DNA of 64,000 nucleotides, taken from assembly GCA_027406905.1 (NCBI GenBank), contig DAHZHT010000001.1, positions 62,001-126,000 of the forward strand, read 5' to 3'. Numbering within the stretch: the stretch's first letter is position 1; each line of letters starts with the position of its first letter. The position numbers were made by a program, and so were the translations under genes. The notes beneath the pieces were generated by a model, which was given only the letters and a program-made list of their open reading frames with translations, was not told the origin of the DNA and did not search any database. Shown piece by piece: positions 25,396 to 34,022 of this stretch. Source of the DNA: Elusimicrobiota bacterium. GTDB taxonomy: Bacteria; Elusimicrobiota; Elusimicrobia; UBA1565; UBA9628.

Positions 25396-25544
25396 AAGCC
25401 CCATTGGGCGACATTGATGTCCCGAAAAGACGAGGCGGAGAGGTCCATGCTTTTGTGCAAATGTTTTTTCATGTGATGACGGCGGATTCTCAAACTGTGT
25501 CGAAAGCGTCCTAAAATCCCCTTATTTTTTCTGCGTAGGGTCAT
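25392..25544 (-). CDS. Possible small basic protein (50 residues)
   Basis: A 50-codon frame starts with ATG at 25544, nine bases after a GGGGG purine run, and stops with TAA overlapping the stop codon of the aminotransferase gene on the other strand. The first 32 residues are strongly basic (many R, K and H) and the tail is WGF. No family is recognised. Support is only the ribosome-binding site and an open frame in an otherwise empty 300-base gap, so it could be spurious. Confidence 0.3.
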   Translation of the reverse strand: MTLRRKNKGILGRFRHSLRIRRHHMKKHLHKSMDLSASSFRDINVAQWGF

Positions 25545-25605
25545 GTCTCATTTCCCCCTTAAAGATATATCCCTCGAAGGATAACAGGAGTTTCCATCTT
25601 TGTCA

Positions 25606-25649
25606 ACCGCAAGTTAAAATGTCATGTAGTTACCGCAAGTTGAAATGTC
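25606..25649. repeat. Two 18-base direct repeats, 26-base period (IS-end-like)
   Basis: ACCGCAAGTTAAAATGTC (25606-25623) and ACCGCAAGTTGAAATGTC (25632-25649) differ at one base and repeat with a 26-base period. Spaced short repeats of this kind resemble multiple transposase-binding sites at the ends of IS21-like elements. No transposase gene or second end is visible in the window, so this may be a solo relic or a regulatory operator in front of the sensor kinase gene. Confidence 0.55.
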
Positions 25650-25668
25650 CAGTTAATTCGGCCTACTA

Positions 25669-25697
25669 TTGACAATGTGATGGGGGCCGCGTATCCT
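25669..25697 (+). promoter_or_regulatory. Probable sigma-70-type promoter for the sensor kinase operon
   Basis: A perfect TTGACA (25669-25674), a 17-base spacer and TATCCT (25692-25697) lie immediately before the kinase gene. Transcription would begin near 25704, after the first ATG (25699). This argues that the ATG at 25720 is the translated start, or that the frame is read differently. Confidence 0.5.
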
Positions 25698-25698
25698 T

Positions 25699-27852
25699 AT
25701 GAGGGATTTAGACACTTCAATGAATCTTTTTAGAAAATTCGCCTTGATCTTAGCGGCCGTCAGCCTTATTCCCGCCGGATTTTTGGGATACCGCCTCATT
25801 GGAATTAGTCACCGCGGAATTCAGGCTTCGGTTTTGGAACTTCATACCAGGCTGGCGGAAAGTTTGGCCGAAGAAATTGATCAGTATCTCAAATCAAAGG
25901 AGGAGGAAGTCAACTTCGAGCTTATCTCTCTTAAGAGCCAAAAAAACTGGCCTGAAAAAGAGAAATTTCTCGGAAAACTCGTAGAACAAAGTCCAGATTT
26001 AATCGAGATTGCGCTGGTTAATCGAAAGGGGCAAGATCTTTTAAAGGTTTATAATCCCGCTTTGCTTTTAAAACCTCATTTAGACAAGCGCTTGCATGAA
26101 AAAAGACTTTTAAAGGCTCTTTCTTCGATGGAAAACCAGGTCGCTTTTTCATGGGTTTCTAAAATTCCCGCAGCCATTCTCTATATTCCGCTGGCCCCGA
26201 CCGTGGTCGCGCGCGTGGAAATCAGTCTCCAAAAATTGGCCGACAAGATTAAAGATGAGAGAGCCGGGGGGACTGGGTTTGCGGTTCTTGCGGGGGTTAA
26301 AGGCGAGCCGCTGATTTATCCGCCGGAACTCTCGGAAGACGAATTAAAACATTTTTCCTCTTGGCCGATGGTTCGTTCCGCGGTTAAGGCCGTCAGCGTC
26401 GGGGCGGGAGAATTTAAATCGGGTCCAGCTTCTTATGTTGGGGCCTACGCCCCGGTGTCCTCTATCGGCGGGGCGGTTCTTATTTTTCAGAAGAGATCAG
26501 ACGCCTATAATTCGGAAGTGCGGATGCGCAAGACCGCGATAGGCCTTATTTCCGTTGTCGCTTTCCTGGCCGTTTTGGTCGCCATGGTTTTAGCCCAAAG
26601 GCTTACGCGGCCTCTTTTATTTTTGACCCAGGCCGCCCACTCCGTTTCAAGGGGAGATTTTTCCGTTCGAGTTCATTTAGAGACCCGAGATGAATTGCGC
26701 GAATTGGCCGAAACTTTTAACCAAATGACCGAAAAATTAAAGGCCTATGCCGATCTTCAAATCGATCGCCTGATCGCGGAACAGAAAAAAACCGAGGCGA
26801 TTCTTTACTCGATTGACGAGGGAATTATCCTTCTCGACCAAGAAAAGCGGCTTGATTTGATGAATCGCCAGGCCGTTGAATTCCTAAATTTACCGAAAAA
26901 GGGCGAGGTCTTGGGGCGTTTCTTGGTCGAGGTTTTGGATGAAGGGGCGTTAAAAAAGGCTTTACTGGAGATCAAAAGCCCTACTGGAGAAAGCGCCGAA
27001 ATTAAAGAAGTGGAATTGACGCAAGATATTAACAAAATCATCCTTCAGATTATATCCCGCAAGGTCTTAAGGCCGGAGGGACAAGAGCCGGGGCTTCTTT
27101 TAGCCTTAAGAGACATCACCCTTCAAAGGGAGTTGGACAAAATGAAGGAGGATTTTTTACATTACGTGACTCATGACCTTAGAAACCCGTTGGGTTCCAT
27201 TATGGGATTTTTGGAAATTCTCTTGAGCGGAATTCCGGGAAATTTAACGGAAGATCAAAGGTCCATTCTAAGCTCGATTCAACGTTCCTCCCGGCGATTG
27301 ATGGGGATGATTAACAACATTCTTGATATCGCCAAGATGGAGTCAGGGAAGCTGACTTTGAATTTAAAGAAAGTTTCTCTCCATGAAATAGCCTTGCGCG
27401 CGGCCGATATTCTGGACTCTCTATCGAAATCCAAGAAAATCTCAGTCAAAGTCGATTCTCAGGGAGATTGCGCGGCGATGGCCGATGGGGATATCATTGA
27501 GCGAGTGTTTATCAATCTCCTTGGAAACGCGATTAAATATACGCCTCAAAATGGGAAGATCACGCTTTCGGTTGAAGATATGGGGGACCATTTCAAAGCT
27601 GGGGTTTCCGATACGGGCGAGGGAATTCCAAAAGAATATTTGGAAAGGGTGTTTTTGAAATTCGAACAGGTTGAAGGAAAGGCCAGAGGCGGAACGGGCT
27701 TAGGGTTGACCATATCGCGCTTCTTTGTCGAATCTCATTTAGGGAAAATATGGGTCGAGTCGGAATTGGGAAAAGGCTCTTCTTTTTATTTTACGATTCC
27801 GAAAAACTTGGCGGTTAATGCCGCAGGAAATGTGTTGGTGTCGACCACATGA
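25699..27852 (+). CDS. Membrane sensor histidine kinase (Cache-like sensor, HAMP, PAS, HisKA, HATPase)
   Basis: An N-terminal membrane helix (about residues 10-30), an extracytoplasmic Cache-like sensor region (about 35-275) and a second helix (about 280-302) are followed by a HAMP domain with the LTRPL start. Next come a PAS-like domain (about 365-470), a HisKA domain with phospho-acceptor about H492 in VTHDLRNPLG, and an HATPase domain (N box INLLGNAIKYTP, then DTGEGIP and GGTGLGLTIS). All catalytic boxes look intact. The ATG at 25720 (residue 8, followed by NLFRKF) is a better start than 25699, which overlaps the probable -10 box. No partner response regulator is adjacent. The last codons overlap the LysM/FecR gene by four bases, so the two are probably translated together. 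Confidence 0.92.
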   Translation: MRDLDTSMNLFRKFALILAAVSLIPAGFLGYRLIGISHRGIQASVLELHTRLAESLAEEIDQYLKSKEEEVNFELISLKSQKNWPEKEKFLGKLVEQSPDLIEIALVNRKGQDLLKVYNPALLLKPHLDKRLHEKRLLKALSSMENQVAFSWVSKIPAAILYIPLAPTVVARVEISLQKLADKIKDERAGGTGFAVLAGVKGEPLIYPPELSEDELKHFSSWPMVRSAVKAVSVGAGEFKSGPASYVGAYAPVSSIGGAVLIFQKRSDAYNSEVRMRKTAIGLISVVAFLAVLVAMVLAQRLTRPLLFLTQAAHSVSRGDFSVRVHLETRDELRELAETFNQMTEKLKAYADLQIDRLIAEQKKTEAILYSIDEGIILLDQEKRLDLMNRQAVEFLNLPKKGEVLGRFLVEVLDEGALKKALLEIKSPTGESAEIKEVELTQDINKIILQIISRKVLRPEGQEPGLLLALRDITLQRELDKMKEDFLHYVTHDLRNPLGSIMGFLEILLSGIPGNLTEDQRSILSSIQRSSRRLMGMINNILDIAKMESGKLTLNLKKVSLHEIALRAADILDSLSKSKKISVKVDSQGDCAAMADGDIIERVFINLLGNAIKYTPQNGKITLSVEDMGDHFKAGVSDTGEGIPKEYLERVFLKFEQVEGKARGGTGLGLTISRFFVESHLGKIWVESELGKGSSFYFTIPKNLAVNAAGNVLVSTT

Positions 27853-29045
27853 AAACATTTGTTATCGCTTCGCTTTTGGCGATTTTCTCTTTTTCAGAGA
27901 CGATTTCATCGGTCAGATTTGAGAAAGTGGTGGTCAAGCCCGGAGATACGCTGTGGGGAATCGCCCAAACTTACCTTAAAAACCCCGAGGACTGGAATCA
28001 AATACTCAAATACAATCATCTTCCTTCCGATGACCCGACGGTGGCGCTTCCGGGGATGACCCTTGAAGTCCCTAAAAAAATAATGAAAGAGATTTTTCAG
28101 GCCGGAAAAATCGTCTCTTCGGTCAACCAGGTTTTGCTTCGGCGCCAAGAGACGGCTCAATGGAAAAAAACTCATGCGGGAGAAATTCTCTATTCCAAAG
28201 ATACCTTGCGGACCTTGGATGAGTCAAAGGCGAAAGTGCTTTTCATCGATTCCCAGATATTGGATTTAGAGCCGGATTCGATGGCGGTCATCCTTGTTCC
28301 GCCCGGAAAAAAGCGCGAAGATTCGGTGTCTCTTAAACGCGGCAGCGTTTTTATCGGACACGCGAGGGTGATGACTCCCTCGGCGACAATTACGCCTAAG
28401 GCCCCGCATACGGTCTATTCGGCCAAAATTAGAGAAGATGAAAGCACATTGGTCCGGGTTTTTTCCGGAGTCGCGACGGTGAGCGCCGAGGGTCAAAACG
28501 TGGATGTCCCGGCGGGTATGGAGACGACGGTGCCGCCGGGTTTATCGGCCGGGGTTCCGCAAAAAATACCGCATTGGAAAGAATTCGCATCTAAGGCCCA
28601 ATTGGCGATGTCTAAGCCTCGTCAAGGCTCTCAGAATTTACGCTCATCTGGCAATGGCGGAGAGGGTTCGGTTTTGGCTGGCGCTCAGGCTGAGGGAAGT
28701 TCTCCGGGACAGGCGCAGACCGGAAATATGTCCGCGAAAAATAATTTGGGCGCTCGGACAGGCATGGGGACAAAAGCCTCTAGCGCCGCGCCTTCAGCCA
28801 GTCTTCAAAAAGAGATATCGGACCTTGCCATTGGAAACCCCATTTCCGGATATCGGCTTCAGGTTTCTATCACGCATGATTTTTCATCTCCGATTTTAGA
28901 CAAGGTCTTTGACTCCGATGAAAAAGTCGATATTCAAAGCCTGGGGCTTAAACCAGGCCAATATTGGTTTCGTTTGGCGACTATCGACTTGCTAGGCGAA
29001 CAAAGCCCGTTTACTTCACCGCGCCAATATATGGTTTTTCAATAA
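27849..29045 (+). CDS. Secreted LysM-FecR domain protein
   Basis: The start codon overlaps the kinase stop (ATGA). A signal peptide (about residues 1-20) leads into a LysM peptidoglycan-binding domain (about 25-75; VKPGDTLWGIAQTYL, then LPGMTLEVP). A FecR-like domain (about 90-225; DSQILDLEPDSMAVIL, then TITPKAPHTVYSAKI) follows, then a Ser/Gly/Ala-rich linker (about 245-325) and a small beta-rich C-terminal domain (GLKPGQYWFRLATIDLLGE). LysM holds proteins at the cell wall; FecR domains are known from signal transduction and envelope stress contexts. The protein should be periplasmic. Its coupling to the kinase gene suggests it senses or supports the same signal; this is inferred. Confidence 0.85.
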   Translation: MKTFVIASLLAIFSFSETISSVRFEKVVVKPGDTLWGIAQTYLKNPEDWNQILKYNHLPSDDPTVALPGMTLEVPKKIMKEIFQAGKIVSSVNQVLLRRQETAQWKKTHAGEILYSKDTLRTLDESKAKVLFIDSQILDLEPDSMAVILVPPGKKREDSVSLKRGSVFIGHARVMTPSATITPKAPHTVYSAKIREDESTLVRVFSGVATVSAEGQNVDVPAGMETTVPPGLSAGVPQKIPHWKEFASKAQLAMSKPRQGSQNLRSSGNGGEGSVLAGAQAEGSSPGQAQTGNMSAKNNLGARTGMGTKASSAAPSASLQKEISDLAIGNPISGYRLQVSITHDFSSPILDKVFDSDEKVDIQSLGLKPGQYWFRLATIDLLGEQSPFTSPRQYMVFQ

Positions 29046-29066
29046 ACCTAAATAACGGCCGCTCGG

Positions 29067-29783
29067 TTAAGGTTGAATGACCGCGGTCTTAATGTAGTCT
29101 AAGTGCGGGAAATCCGCCTTAAGATAGGCGTTGCCCTGCTGTTGGACTTGGTTTTGATCGGGGCCCGGGCCCGAGGGAGGGCCATCCCCGTAGCCATTAA
29201 AGAGAGAATCAACCACGTCCATGCCTTGAGACACTTTCCCAAAAGGAGTAAATCCCATGGAATCTAAAAACGTGTTGTTGGCGTAATTGATGAAAACCTG
29301 GGTCGTGCGGGTGTTGGGGCCGGCGGTGGCAAAGGAAATAGTTCCCCGCAGATTGGAATGATTGGTCGCTAAGTCATCTGGAATTTTGGCGTTAAACCAT
29401 TTTGCGTTGACTTGCGGATCTCCATTAATTCCAAATTGAACCATGAATCCCTTAACGACGCGAAAAAAAGCGTCTCCATTATAGAACCCGATTTTGACGA
29501 GATTGTAAAAGCGATCCGCTCCGCTGGGGGCCCAGTCGCGATGGATTTCAAGGGTAAAATCTCCCTTGGTCGTCGTAAAGATTACATGATAGGTCTCCGG
29601 GGCCTTAAGGTCGTCCATATCGGGATTTAAGAGCGGATTATTTGAAGCGGCATTGGGAGTCTGGGTTTGAGAAGATGCGGACGAACTGGGTTTGGGAGAT
29701 GCGCTTTTTGTTTGTTCATGGCAGGCGGCCAGAAAAAAGGCGCAAGCGCACAGCGTCATTGTAGGTAGAATATATTTGGTCAT
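29067..29783 (-). CDS. Lipoprotein cyclophilin-type peptidyl-prolyl cis-trans isomerase
   Basis: The signal peptide ends in a lipobox (FFLAAC), so Cys at about residue 20 should be lipidated. After a Ser/Pro/Asn-rich linker (about 25-60), the cyclophilin domain covers about 65-225. It shows VIFTTTKGDFTLEI, FYNGDAFFRVVKGFMVQFG (the F-x-R-V catalytic Arg region), GTISFATAGPNTRTTQVFIN and the closing GFTPFGKVSQGMDVVD. The family isomerises Xaa-Pro bonds during folding; this form acts in the periplasm, tethered to a membrane. It converges with the LysM-FecR gene, 21 bases away, and reads away from the tRNA-Ser. Confidence 0.93.
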   Translation of the reverse strand: MTKYILPTMTLCACAFFLAACHEQTKSASPKPSSSASSQTQTPNAASNNPLLNPDMDDLKAPETYHVIFTTTKGDFTLEIHRDWAPSGADRFYNLVKIGFYNGDAFFRVVKGFMVQFGINGDPQVNAKWFNAKIPDDLATNHSNLRGTISFATAGPNTRTTQVFINYANNTFLDSMGFTPFGKVSQGMDVVDSLFNGYGDGPPSGPGPDQNQVQQQGNAYLKADFPHLDYIKTAVIQP

Positions 29784-29866
29784 GAGAAGAGTCTAGCAAA
29801 AGAGATTTAAAAATTTCAATTTTAGTACAATGAAGCCAGGTATTATTTGTAAGGTTTTTTGATTCT

Positions 29867-29956
29867 GGAGAGGTGGCCGAGCGGCTTAAGGCGACGGTTT
29901 GCTAAACCGTTGTATCGGGTAAACTGGTACCGAGGGTTCGAATCCCTCCCTCTCCG
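29867..29956 (+). tRNA. tRNA-Ser (anticodon GCU)
   Basis: The acceptor stem GGAGAGG pairs with CCTCTCC. The anticodon stem ACGGT/ACCGT encloses the loop TTGCTAA with GCT at 29901-29903. A long variable arm typical of tRNA-Ser and a T arm GAGGG-TTCGAAT-CCCTC follow, with discriminator G. The 3' CCA is not encoded, so a CCA-adding enzyme is required. A run of T follows the gene. Confidence 0.97.
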
Positions 29957-29963
29957 TTTTTTA

Positions 29964-30752
29964 TCAGTAAAATCTCGCTTTGAAAGATAGGCGCTTGTTT
30001 TGAATGTCAGGCTTAAGCCTAAGGAGGAAAGATTCTTGGGGCGCCGCTTTTAATCCTTTTCTCAGCCATTGACTGATTTCTCCCAATCTCCTTTCGTCGC
30101 CCACTGATAGGTCATGATGTCGTAACTATAGCCGTCTGCGGGGTCCAGCTGGATCGCCTGAGAAAACCTGTAGTCCGCGCGTCGGAATTTTCCTAAGGCG
30201 ATGTCCACGCTTCCCAGCCAGCGGTAAAGGCTCGCGCTTTTCCATCGTTTATCCGTCAAAAAATCATGCAGGAAGACCAGCGGCAAGAAGACGATCGCGG
30301 TTTCCTTGGAAAGAAATGCCCAAAGAAGCCCCAAAGCGACGAGAACTTCTTCATTGAATGAGACGCACATCAACGTTTCTATGTTGGCGGGTTGAAGCCA
30401 GAAAAAAGCGGCGGCCCAGGAGGCGGCCAATTCCGTAAAGCCCGAAGAGAGAGCCAGGGAAAACAGCATGAATCCAATCAATACATGGGCTACCCACTGA
30501 GGCGTACGCATGGCGGCGGGGGATTTCCCAAATATCCTCTCCATGGCGTAATAACTAAACGTCGCCAATGGCCTCCAGGATTCTTCACCTGAAAAAGAAT
30601 AGTAAAGGGGATTAAAAAATTCCTTGTCGGCAATGGGATGGTCTATTTTTGAGTTAAGAACAATGGTCCCTCTATCATCGAGCAAGAAAGGGTCGTTGAT
30701 GTGCGGCAGATAGAGAGCCGCCCAAAGGGTTAATCCAAGTAGAAGCGGCCAT
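29964..30752 (-). pseudogene. Decayed membrane glycosyltransferase/TPR gene (TMTC-like)
   Basis: The open part (30062-30685, 207 residues) carries pieces of a multi-membrane-helix GT-C protein with C-terminal TPRs. These are an early LDDRGTIVLN loop, a FSGEESWRPLATFSYY segment, LLWAFLSKETAIVFLPLVF, and a TPR piece (YRFSQAIQLDPADGYSYD). At 207 residues against about 600 for relatives, the middle is deleted in frame. Two frameshifts are visible. Near 30073 one missing base after GTC cuts off a TPR continuation (QWLRKGLKAAPQESFLLRLK) that stays open to a TGA at 29964. Near the start, the ATG at 30752 with an AGAGG upstream is out of frame with the hydrophobic PLLLGLTLWAALYLP segment. It follows pepP by six bases. 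Confidence 0.75.
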
Positions 30753-30758
30753 TACCTC

Positions 30759-32132
30759 TTAAAAGCGCTTTTTTCTGTGTGCGAGTTCGCGGCCCTCGGC
30801 GCAGAGTCTTTCGATGTCATCGATTTCCTTGGGGACATGCGTGAGATTCAAGGGCGCGCCGGCAGGGTTGATGATGATATCGTCTTCAATTCGGACGCCG
30901 CCAAAATCGAGGAAATTTTTAACCGCTTTAAAATTAATCTGATCTTTCATTTTTTCTTGGACTTTCGGGCTTTCCAAAAGAAAGCGAATAAAATAGACGC
31001 CAGGTTCCATCGTGATGACAAATCCGGCTTCGAGCCTCGCCGAAAAACGCACGGGCACCTTGGTGGGATTGGGGACGCATCTCTTTTTCCCGCCAACGAC
31101 GTCGTGGACGTCAAGCCCCAGCATGTGGGTCAGGCCATGGGGATAGAAGACGCGAACCGCCCCGTTTTCAATCAAACTGTCGACCTCGCCTTTAAGTATT
31201 CCCAAGGATTTAAGGCCTTCGGCGATGATTCTCATCGAAAGCACATGAAGTTCCGCGGACAGCGCCCCTGGGCGCGCGGCCGAGATTGATTTTTTTTGAG
31301 CTTCAAGAACGATTGAATAAATATCCCGTTGTTTTTGAGTGAAGCGTCCGTTGGCGGGAAAGGTGCGGGTAATGTCTGCGGAATAGCCTCTAAACTCCGC
31401 TCCCGCGTCAATTAAAACCAAATCTCCGTCTTTAATTTTTTCCGAGTTTTTGTTGTAATGCAAAACCGCCGCGTTTTTGCCGGTCGCGACAATAGAGGGA
31501 TATCCAAGAGAAGAAAGCCCGGATTTAAGACATTCCGATTCAAAGACCGCCTGCGCTTGATATTCGTATTGCCCGGGGCGGGTTTGACGCATGACCTCGA
31601 TGTGGGCGTCTCCGGAAACGCGGTTTGAGACTTTGAGGAGTTCTATTTCGCCCGGAATTTTGGCGGCCCGAAGTTCGTCTAAAGCTTCCCTTAAGTCCTC
31701 GGGAAATATCGAGCGGCGCCCAAGCCGCTTGAGCTCGTTTTGGGCCTCTTTCGGGGCGTATATTTTTCGGTAGCCGCGCAAGGATGTTTGAATTTCCGAT
31801 TTAAGATCGCCTTGATAGCATACTTTTGAAAATCCGTAGCGCTTACGGGATTCTTCCAAAGTCGGCAAGGTCCCAATCCAAACTAGATGGTGATCGTCGG
31901 CTTTGGGAATAAAAAGGACGTCTTTTTTATTCTTGGGATCAATGAGTATCCAGGCTCCCGGCTCTTCAAAGCCGCTGAGATAGAGAAAATCGGATTGTTG
32001 GCGAAAGGGATATTCGACATCTCCGTTGCGGACAACGGGAGAGCCTCCTTTTAAAAGGATAAGCCCGTCCGGTAGCCTTTGGGCCAGGGATTTCCTAATT
32101 TGCGAGTAATGCTCAAATGACAAAAGATTCAT
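30759..32132 (-). CDS. pepP: Xaa-Pro aminopeptidase (M24B family)
   Basis: The 457-residue protein has the N-terminal AMP_N domain (about 5-140; FRQQSDFLYLSGF) and the C-terminal pita-bread metallopeptidase domain (about 165-440). Metal ligands are visible: Asp in LVLIDAGAEF, Asp in YSADITRTFP, His in THMLGLDVHD, Glu in TMEPGVYF and Glu in GVRIEDDI. The family removes N-terminal residues next to proline using two metal ions in the cytoplasm. Length matches E. coli PepP (441). It lies two bases after the end of the oxidoreductase gene and probably shares its transcript with lpxI. Confidence 0.95.
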   Translation of the reverse strand: MNLLSFEHYSQIRKSLAQRLPDGLILLKGGSPVVRNGDVEYPFRQQSDFLYLSGFEEPGAWILIDPKNKKDVLFIPKADDHHLVWIGTLPTLEESRKRYGFSKVCYQGDLKSEIQTSLRGYRKIYAPKEAQNELKRLGRRSIFPEDLREALDELRAAKIPGEIELLKVSNRVSGDAHIEVMRQTRPGQYEYQAQAVFESECLKSGLSSLGYPSIVATGKNAAVLHYNKNSEKIKDGDLVLIDAGAEFRGYSADITRTFPANGRFTQKQRDIYSIVLEAQKKSISAARPGALSAELHVLSMRIIAEGLKSLGILKGEVDSLIENGAVRVFYPHGLTHMLGLDVHDVVGGKKRCVPNPTKVPVRFSARLEAGFVITMEPGVYFIRFLLESPKVQEKMKDQINFKAVKNFLDFGGVRIEDDIIINPAGAPLNLTHVPKEIDDIERLCAEGRELAHRKKRF

Positions 32133-32134
32133 TT

Positions 32135-33172
32135 TTATTCCTTGATCGCGTTTTTTCCGACCACTCCGGCGATTCTTGCGACGTCCTTAGCCCAATCGGG
32201 GATAAAACTTCGAGAATCCTGAGGGTTGTCTCGGTAGCGCTCCAGTTCTTCCGAAATTTGAAAGGCGAGTTTCAGAGCCTCGATTCCGCGTTCCGCCGAA
32301 GGCCAGGGCTTGACATGGTTTCGAATGCAGTTAATCCAATGTAGGTGTTCGCTTTTTAGCGGCTCGGTAGAAGATAGTTTTGGTCTTAGGATTTCGATGT
32401 CTTTTAGGCTTTTGATGGTTGCGGATTTTTTCTTGTAGATTTTAAGATCGGAATTCCCATAATCGAGTGAAATATAACCCTCTTTTTGGAATAGGCGAAG
32501 TTTCCGGCTTTTAGCCAGCGAAATGCGGCTGGCCGTGAGATTGGCGATGCATCCGGTTTTAAAGCGCACGCGGACGTTGGCGATGTCCTCATAATCAGAC
32601 AAGATATGGGCTCCCAGGGCTTCGATAGATTCGACTTCGGATCCGACCAGCGTTAGTAAGATGTCTAGGTCATGGATCATTAGATCCAAGACGACTCCGA
32701 TATGGGACATTCGCGGGTCATAGGGCCCCAGGCGTTCAACGGTGATAAAGCGAGGTTCATGGATATGTTTGACGGCTTCAAGAACGGCGGGGTTAAAGCG
32801 CTCAATGTGCCCCACCTGAAGGACAAGATTTTTCTCTTGAGACAAAGCCAGGAGCTTTCGGGCTTCATCCAGGGATGAAGCTAAGGGCTTTTCGATGAGG
32901 CAATGAAGGCCATGCTCAAGAGCTTCTTTCCCCACTTGATAATGGAGCGGGGTCGGAACCGAAATGACAACCGCTTCCGCGCGGGAGAAAACATCCTGAT
33001 AGTTCCGAACAGGAGTCGTATTGGCCTTCCAGGCGGCGAGTTGCGCGCGCCACAAGTTGAGATCCGATATCGCGACTAAGTCGACTTCCGGGATTTTGCT
33101 TAGGACGCGGGCATGATGGCTTCCCATGGCGCCGGCGCCGATGACGGCGACTTTGATTTTATTTGAGTTCAT
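32135..33172 (-). CDS. Gfo/Idh/MocA family NAD(P)-dependent oxidoreductase
   Basis: The 345-residue protein opens with a Rossmann fold (VAVIGAGAMGSHHARVL) and has the family's EKP motif (CLIEKPLASS) about residue 95, followed by the Gfo/Idh/MocA C-terminal sheet domain (about 130-320). These enzymes oxidise or reduce sugars or cyclitols with NAD(P); the substrate cannot be read. It overlaps lpxI by 14 bases. Genes of this family are often found beside lpxI and lpxB in lipid A clusters, so an envelope sugar role is plausible but inferred. Confidence 0.9.
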   Translation of the reverse strand: MNSNKIKVAVIGAGAMGSHHARVLSKIPEVDLVAISDLNLWRAQLAAWKANTTPVRNYQDVFSRAEAVVISVPTPLHYQVGKEALEHGLHCLIEKPLASSLDEARKLLALSQEKNLVLQVGHIERFNPAVLEAVKHIHEPRFITVERLGPYDPRMSHIGVVLDLMIHDLDILLTLVGSEVESIEALGAHILSDYEDIANVRVRFKTGCIANLTASRISLAKSRKLRLFQKEGYISLDYGNSDLKIYKKKSATIKSLKDIEILRPKLSSTEPLKSEHLHWINCIRNHVKPWPSAERGIEALKLAFQISEELERYRDNPQDSRSFIPDWAKDVARIAGVVGKNAIKE

Positions 33173-34022
33173 ATTTGTTTTCCGTGGGGCCCGTGGATGG
33201 ATAAGAAACGAGCGCGATTTTTTGTTGATTTATTTCTTGGATAAATTGCTCTTTGTCAAAAATCATGACGGACTCGGCCTCAAGAGCTAAGGCGGAAACG
33301 GAAGCCTGAGAAAAGACCTTGAGAGTTTCAAGTCCGATAATCGGAATATCAAAGCGCAAATCTTGTTTTGGTTTTGCGACCTTGACGACGACTAGACTTG
33401 GTTTTTTGCCGCGGGCGCGGACGATTTCTTTGGCCCTCATAATGCAAGCGTCGGTGCCCTCCATCGCTTCCACCGCGACAATGGCTTTTTCCTTGGATAC
33501 CACGGTTTGCCCAATGTCAAAAGCGGCTACCGCTTTAGCCGCTTTCCAGCCGATGAGAATGTCTTCAAATTCTTCTTGAGTCGGTTTCCTTTGGCTCAAT
33601 ATCCCTTCCGAGACCAGCAGATGGGATAAAAAAGTCGTCGAGGGCAAGAGCTCGATGCCTTCGCTTTGGAGTTCAGAGGCGATTTCGCCTAAAAGGGTGT
33701 CGGTCCTGCGGTCCTTGGCCCTCCATAAAATTTTGGCCGCCCTTAAATCGGGAGAAATTCCGCCAAAAAGAGAGGCGTGTTGAACCTTGCCGGCCATGAC
33801 GGCTTGGCTGACGCCTTCTTTTTTAAAAGTCTCAATTGGTTTTGAAATTTGACCGAGTTTAAAATAGTAAAGCCGAGAAACCAAATTCTCAAGCTTGGGA
33901 TCGGTAATTCCGGGCATGGCGATGGCGATGACGGAAACCCCCAAGCGCCGCGCTTCTTCGGCAAAAAGAAGGGGAAACTTTCCTGAACCGGCAATCAAAC
34001 CTATTTTTTTATGATTAGTCAT
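33159..34022 (-). CDS. lpxI: UDP-2,3-diacylglucosamine diphosphatase LpxI
   Basis: The 287-residue protein matches the LpxI (former DUF1009) family along its length. It opens with IGLIAGSGKFPLLFAEEAR, continues with the substrate-side AVMAGKVQH segment and has the C-terminal EAMEGTDACIMRAKEI and RFDIPIIG segments. LpxI cleaves UDP-2,3-diacylglucosamine to lipid X and UMP, the fourth step of lipid A synthesis, and replaces LpxH in many non-enteric bacteria. It is the first gene of a minus-strand run with the oxidoreductase and pepP. The later enzyme lpxB and also lpxA are not in the window. Confidence 0.93.
   Translation of the reverse strand: MTNHKKIGLIAGSGKFPLLFAEEARRLGVSVIAIAMPGITDPKLENLVSRLYYFKLGQISKPIETFKKEGVSQAVMAGKVQHASLFGGISPDLRAAKILWRAKDRRTDTLLGEIASELQSEGIELLPSTTFLSHLLVSEGILSQRKPTQEEFEDILIGWKAAKAVAAFDIGQTVVSKEKAIVAVEAMEGTDACIMRAKEIVRARGKKPSLVVVKVAKPKQDLRFDIPIIGLETLKVFSQASVSALALEAESVMIFDKEQFIQEINQQKIALVSYPSTGPTENKYELK

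Noticed and set aside
30777-31289. 170-residue plus-strand open frame opposite pepP
   Set aside because: Shadow of the pepP coding strand; the metal-binding residues of PepP are intact on the minus strand.
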